Of a DNA stretch of 64,000 nt, positions 59,600 through 64,000 are shown in pieces. The notes beneath the pieces are model-generated. The model did no database searches and was not told the origin of the DNA. It saw nothing but the letters and a program-made list of their open reading frames with translations. Each line of letters starts with the position of its first letter. Position 1 is the first letter of the stretch. The DNA comes from Orychophragmus violaceus (Eukaryota > Streptophyta > Magnoliopsida > Brassicales > Brassicaceae). Made by a program: the position numbers and the translations under genes. The stretch is taken from positions 64,383,728-64,447,727 of the forward strand of contig CM058236.1 of NCBI GenBank assembly GCA_030180135.1, written 5' to 3'.

Positions 59600-60661
59600 C
59601 ATTCTAATCTAATGATGTCCTTGACCAGTTTGTTTTAAACTTTGCAATTTCAGGAAGAGCACCACCATAATAACCTGAACACAATCACCAGTAGATGTTG
59701 CAGTCCAATCACTTGTCAAATTAAAATTTTTAAACAATCGATGAATAATGGACACTATAAAAACTGATACAAAACGTAAATAAACAGAGTATCCCAAACA
59801 TACCGTTTCTAAAAATAACCTTAGCAAACCTCAAGATGCAAACCATAATATAGTCATCATTATCCTCATAAGATTTTTGGAACTCTTTAGCTTTGTCGCC
59901 ACCGAGCTCACAAAGAGAGCGACACTTCCTATTAGCTAAAAATTAATAACCAACTTATAACACAAATACTTATACAAATATCTTTGATATTAGAACAAAT
60001 AAACACTAACTTAGCATCCACAAGATTAAAGGTTATGGGATCGCGAGACTAACCAAGCAAATCATCAACTCGCCCAATTAAATCTATACAAATACACAGA
60101 AAGAAAATAAATAAGCTTAGTCGACCAAAATAAAATACAAATGAACAATATACCATTATCTTACATACCGACAAAATGAATATGATCGTGACACCCGGAT
60201 TTTATATGTTGAAAATCAACAAAATCATAGAAACTGCTCGTGCCTATTGAAAGAATTTTCTAACATATGTTATCCACTTCCACTTTATTTCGAATCGATG
60301 AGATGTCGGTTTAAAATCTCCACCAGCATGAATTAGGTCAATATTAGAAACAATTATAGAAACTCCTTCAACCAAGACATCCAAAGATTAGTCCATATAA
60401 AGATGGCAATCTATAATGTCATGTATCTTAGTTCCCTGTAACATTATCCTTGCACTTTAGAAAAACTAAAACGAAGTAACTATACAAATATAAAATCTAT
60501 TAAAGTTATATAAGAAAAACCTGCTTGTTGACCAATATTAAACCGATTGTTCGTTTAACTCTCCAATTGATAACATATCTCCTCAATATTTTAACACGAA
60601 TTCTCCACTCACTGATGTTCGAATTCATGGTAGACACATCAACGAACCTTGAAGAAGACAT
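59600..60661 (-). pseudogene. RPA70-like OB-fold protein gene 3, disrupted
   Basis: Third homologue on the minus strand. Exon 1 (60661-60521, 47 codons) starts MSSSRFVDVSTMNSNISEWR and continues IRVKILRRYV. Exon 2 (60435-60169) begins GTKIHDIIDCHLYMD. It is then broken by TAA before SLDVLVEGVSIIVSNIDL and GGDFKPTSHRFEIKW, and ends HIKSGCHDHIHFV. Exon 3 (from 60083) reads DLIGRVDDLLG, then a TAG. Exon 4 (59935-59820) includes CELGGDKAKEFQKSYED and IMVCILRFAK. A last piece near 59680-59610 reads GYYGGALPEIAKFK. Layout and motifs parallel genes 1 and 2. Two in-frame stops and no recognised C-terminal zinc domain make it a pseudogene. Confidence 0.7.
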
Positions 60662-61159
60662 CGAAACAATCTGCATAAAAGATAAAATATGACACGAAAC
60701 CCTTATTACGAAAACTATGGGAATATATAACAATATTAATTCTCCATCATCTTAAAATGGGCTGTATAAACAATATGTGATTTGGGCTTCTGAAGGCCGT
60801 AAGTGTTTATTTGAAAATGGGTTATGCCATATTTTCTCAGAGTACTGTATTTGAATATAAATTTAATAATCTCATGGTTTGAACAATATATTTCGCGGAT
60901 CAAAAAGAAAAACGACTAATACTGTATAATTATTCATAACATCCATAAATTAATATATAAAGATTATGTCGCACAAAAATTTCTTCTATTGAGAATAATT
61001 AAAAACATAAGTAACTTAATACAAATGGTGAAGTTAGATGAAAAAAAACAATATTGTCTTCATATGAAAATAGCTGCATCTAATATTAAAAACCACAAAA
61101 CAATATCATTTTCTTTACTCTTTCGTTGACTTCCTGCTTATTCTTCGTGCAGAAAAATA
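60662..61159. other. AT-rich intergenic DNA
   Basis: Upstream of RPA-like gene 3. No gene or repeat that I can support. Confidence 0.45.
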
Positions 61160-61600
61160 GATACATATTGTTTGGAATATAGCTGAAAATTCATACCAAG
61201 TAAAACAAAATGATTAGAAAAATGAAAAAGCTACAAAAATGGATACCTACTGTTTGGTTTGGTTTGAAACATAGTTGTACATTCATGAAAACCACACACA
61301 CAAAAATAGAACCATTTTAACTCTAAATAATTTTGTTTGGCTTGGTATGAACAATAGCTGCAAATTCATGAAAAAACATTAAAAATTGAAACCATGTTAA
61401 TTATAAGAAAATAGTTACCTATCGTTTGACTTTGTATTTATGATAGCTGCAAATTGATGAAAAACACACAACAAAATTGAAACCATTTTAATTGTAAGAA
61501 AATAGTTACCTATTGTTTGGCTTGGTATGTTACATACTTGCAAAATCAATAAAACCACACAACAAAATTAGAACAATATTAATATTTAACAAAAAAAATG
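61160..61600. repeat. Degenerate tandem repeat, five units of 82-91 bp
   Basis: Units begin with TGTTTGG or a close variant at 61169, 61251, 61334, 61423 and 61514. They share a GGTWTGAAMMATAGCTGCAA-like segment, ATTCATGAAAA, AACCATTTTAA and AAGAAAATAGTTACCTA. The last three are the most alike. Confidence 0.7.
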
Positions 61601-62123
61601 TTTCGAGATGTAAATATTATGAGGCCGGGAAAGGCCCTATTTATAAGGTTTGAACTATTTAGGGTTTGACTAATTTATGAAATCTTCTCTTGAAAGATTA
61701 GAATATTTTTGAGATATTTTAATTTCAAATTTAGTCATTATTGTCGATAGTTATTAGTTGCTAAATATTATGTTGAACGTTATTTTGAATTTGAAAAATA
61801 AAAAAAAATTAGTATTTAATAATTATAAATTGTAATCTATAATTAGTGAAAAAGTTAAGATTACAATTCGAAAGTTTAGGAAAAAACATTTAATTATTTA
61901 ATTGTCGATTTTTTTTAAATCAAAAAACTTTCCTAAATGAATTATGATTTATTTATAATGTGGAAAAAACTCTCGACTAATCAAAACATTTCATTAAAAT
62001 CATGTCATCAATGACATCATAGTTTTGATTGGTCAAGAATCATCCACATCATCCAATTCAATAATTCGATTTCGCAAATAATATAAAGTTAGATAAAAAT
62101 TCAAAAACATTTCCTAATTAATA

Positions 62124-62371
62124 CTCCTTCCGTTTCATTATATAAGGAGTTTTGGTTAAAAGCACAAAGATTAAGAAATTTGCTTTTCTACAACAAAATA
62201 TAATTAAATAAATAAATTATAAACAATTCAGCCAATGACAAAGAAAACTGCAAAATATAATTGGTCACACAGTTTTCAATAAAGTTAAAGTTGTCTAAAA
62301 ATATAGAAACCCTTTATATTTTGGAACAAATAAAAACCTCTAAAACCCCTTATAAATTGAAACGGAGAGAG
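62124..62371. mobile_element. Stowaway-like MITE
   Basis: A 248-bp AT-rich element with terminal inverted repeats (CTCCTTCCGTTTCATTATAT at the left; the complement of ATAAATTGAAACGGAGAGAG at the right), flanked by TA (62122-62123 and 62372-62373). This is the end sequence and target typical of Stowaway MITEs of the Tc1/mariner superfamily. It has no coding capacity. Confidence 0.85.
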
Positions 62372-62804
62372 TATAAAAATTCATATAATTAATTAATGGT
62401 TAAATTAACTCATTAAAGTAACTTTTTATTTGATATGATTCCCACTAAATCCATCATTTTTATCGTAATTTTCAAATTATCGCGATTATATCATAATTAA
62501 AAATATCTTGGTTAATTCACGAGAACCACTATGCTTTCTACCGAGATAAGTGCCAACCGCCACGTCAGAATCTGTCCTTTATCCGTGAGATGATAGTCTC
62601 ACTTAACTGTGACACACAAAATCCTTGAATTTGATCTAATATCAAAATCAACGGTGAAGATTAGCTTGTGACGCTATGTTCAATGCGTGAAAATATCTAG
62701 TACGCGCTAATTATAGTTAACCGCACGGAAATTGTGGATAAAAGTAAGATTTTCTTAACTCAACCATGGTTAATATTTGACCTAACCACAGTTCGATAAA
62801 GTGG
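62372..62804 (+). promoter_or_regulatory. Upstream region of the TZF gene
   Basis: It contains CCACGTCA at 62560-62567, an ACGT-core bZIP-type site of the kind found in ABA- and stress-responsive plant promoters. Function at this locus is inferred only. Confidence 0.45.
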
Positions 62805-62814
62805 TTTATAATAA
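62805..62814 (+). promoter_or_regulatory. Probable TATA box of the TZF gene
   Basis: TTTATAATAA about 50 bp before the start codon at 62865, with a short leader between. Confidence 0.5.
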
Positions 62815-62864
62815 GGAGACAAGACTCTCCCTTCTTCTAGAGATCCTTAAAGTCACTTACAAAA

Positions 62865-63839
62865 ATGATGATCGGTGAAAATGACCGGCCACATCCGACG
62901 ATCCATATCCCTTCATGGGACCAAATCAATGATTCAACGACCACGATTTCATCACCATTCTCCTCTTACAACCTCAACGGCGTTAACGATTACCCACACT
63001 CTTCGTCACCGTTTCTCGACTCATTCGCCTCTCTCTACCGTTACCTTCCATCCAACGAGTTTGCGAGTGATTCCGACTCATCAAGCGGCGACGAGTCACT
63101 CTCCGACTCTTTTACATGCGATGAATTTCGCATGTACGAGTTCAAAGTGCGGCGATGCTCGCGTGGCCGATCTCACGACTGGACGGAGTGTCCTTTTGCG
63201 CATCCGGGAGAGAAAGCACGAAGACGCGATCCGAGGAAGTATCATTACTCTGGTACGGCTTGTCCTGAGTTTCGTAAAGGGAGTTGTAGAAGAGGTGATT
63301 CGTGTGAGTTCGCTCATGGTGTTTTCGAGTGCTGGCTACATCCCGCTCGTTATCGAACTCAACCGTGCAAAGACGGGACGAGTTGCCGGAGAAAAATCTG
63401 TTTCTTCGCTCATACGCCGGAGCAGTTACGTGTTTTAGCGAATTCAGGGGAGGCAGATCTTGGATTCTCATCGATTCGTAAGTCTCATTTATCGAAATCA
63501 GTAACGGCTACTTCTCCCACTTCGACCTTAATCTCTCCTCTGTTTTCTCCAACGTCTGAGTCACCGCCGCTTTCTCCGAGCACCGGTGAACTTATTGCCT
63601 CCATGCGGAAAATGCAATTGAACGGATGTCCATGGACCTCACCTCTTAGATCCGGCCTTGGGTTACGTGTTTCGTCTTCTTTGCGTTCGACACAGGGACT
63701 GGCATGGTTGGGATTAAGGGAGGTCGAGATATGTGACCATGCATGTGAAGAGATTCCGGCAATGGAACTGGTGGAATCGGGGAAAGAGCTTAGAGCTAGG
63801 ATGTACACGAGACTCAGCAGAGAGAATGCACTCGGTTGA
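62865..63839 (+). CDS. Tandem CCCH zinc finger protein, TZF1-like
   Basis: An intact single-exon gene of 324 codons. It starts MMIGENDRPHPTIHIPSWDQ, the N-terminus typical of plant RR-TZF proteins. The Arg-rich RR domain (about residues 86-125: YEFKVRRCSRGRSHDWTECP, FAHPGEKARRRDPRKYHYSG) precedes two zinc fingers. Finger 1 is C133-X7-C141-X5-C147-X3-H151. After a 16-residue linker, finger 2 is C168-X5-C174-X4-C179-X3-H183, the spacing specific to plant TZFs. A Ser/Pro-rich segment follows (about 204-242), then SPSTGELIASMRKMQLNG and the conserved end AMELVESGKELRA, SRENALG. The family binds AU-rich RNA, shuttles between nucleus and cytoplasmic granules, and modulates ABA, gibberellin and stress responses. 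From memory it is closest to Arabidopsis TZF1 (AtCTH); paralogy cannot be excluded. Confidence 0.92.
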   Translation: MMIGENDRPHPTIHIPSWDQINDSTTTISSPFSSYNLNGVNDYPHSSSPFLDSFASLYRYLPSNEFASDSDSSSGDESLSDSFTCDEFRMYEFKVRRCSRGRSHDWTECPFAHPGEKARRRDPRKYHYSGTACPEFRKGSCRRGDSCEFAHGVFECWLHPARYRTQPCKDGTSCRRKICFFAHTPEQLRVLANSGEADLGFSSIRKSHLSKSVTATSPTSTLISPLFSPTSESPPLSPSTGELIASMRKMQLNGCPWTSPLRSGLGLRVSSSLRSTQGLAWLGLREVEICDHACEEIPAMELVESGKELRARMYTRLSRENALG

Positions 63840-64000
63840 GTCGACTCGTTTCTGTCAACTGAGTCATGAAGACGATCCGATTCGCTTTTGTGAATATGGA
63901 GATTTTTCAGTGTGTAGATACGATGACGCTATAAGGGATGATGATGAAGAAACTAGAAAGCGATTAGATGAAAAAAGGGGGAAATTTTGTTAAGCGAAGG
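63840..64000 (+). other. Presumed 3' untranslated region of the TZF gene
   Basis: Follows the TGA stop. It is less AT-rich than the intergenic DNA, and a frame through it has no recognisable product. No polyadenylation signal is visible before the window ends. Confidence 0.4.

Noticed and set aside
62875..63471. Alternative frames across the zinc finger gene on both strands
   Set aside because: They are out of frame with the conserved CCCH protein and have no features of their own.

Overview
This is plant nuclear DNA, most likely from a crucifer (Brassicaceae). The evidence is an Arabidopsis-type 5S rDNA array, an Athila-type LTR retrotransposon with a tRNA-Asp primer site, REM-type B3 and RPA70-like OB-fold gene families, and a gene closely resembling Arabidopsis TZF1. 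The window crosses the edge of a 5S rDNA locus into AT-rich, transposon-loaded DNA and ends in one intact gene.

Region 1 (1-36844): a tandem, head-to-tail 5S rDNA array on the + strand. I count 73 full-length copies plus one truncated at the left edge. Units are mostly 502-506 bp; six are about 412 bp and two are 663 bp. Each has the Pol III promoter layout known from Arabidopsis 5S genes (TATAT near -28, GC at -12, C at -1 in most) and a T-rich terminator. Every copy carries at least one deviation from the Arabidopsis-type coding sequence. The array is built of long near-identical blocks (higher-order repeats).

Region 2 (36845-41050): a transposon graveyard. It holds a short antisense 5S-like piece, a decayed Athila integrase, the 3' end and LTR of a Ty1/copia element, a diverged 0.3-kb direct repeat, and a Helitron RepHel fragment with a plausible Helitron 3' terminus on the minus strand.

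Region 3 (41813-60661): decayed minus-strand genes. There is one two-domain REM/B3 gene with a frameshift, then three RPA70-like (OB-fold) genes in tandem. The middle RPA-like gene is split inside an intron by an Athila element of 9.8 kb (48274-58079) in the opposite orientation, flanked by the 5-bp duplication GGTAT. The element has two LTRs, PBS, PPT and all gag-pol domains, but it carries many stops and frameshifts and a changed reverse transcriptase active site. It also contains 17 copies of a 12-bp palindrome, TGTCGRYCGACA, in pairs about 21 bp apart. This is the least explained structure in the window.

Region 4 (60662-64000): AT-rich DNA with a tandem repeat and a Stowaway-like MITE, then an intact single-exon tandem CCCH zinc finger gene (62865-63839) with a recognisable promoter. 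It is the only clearly intact protein-coding gene here. All alignments and counts were made by eye.
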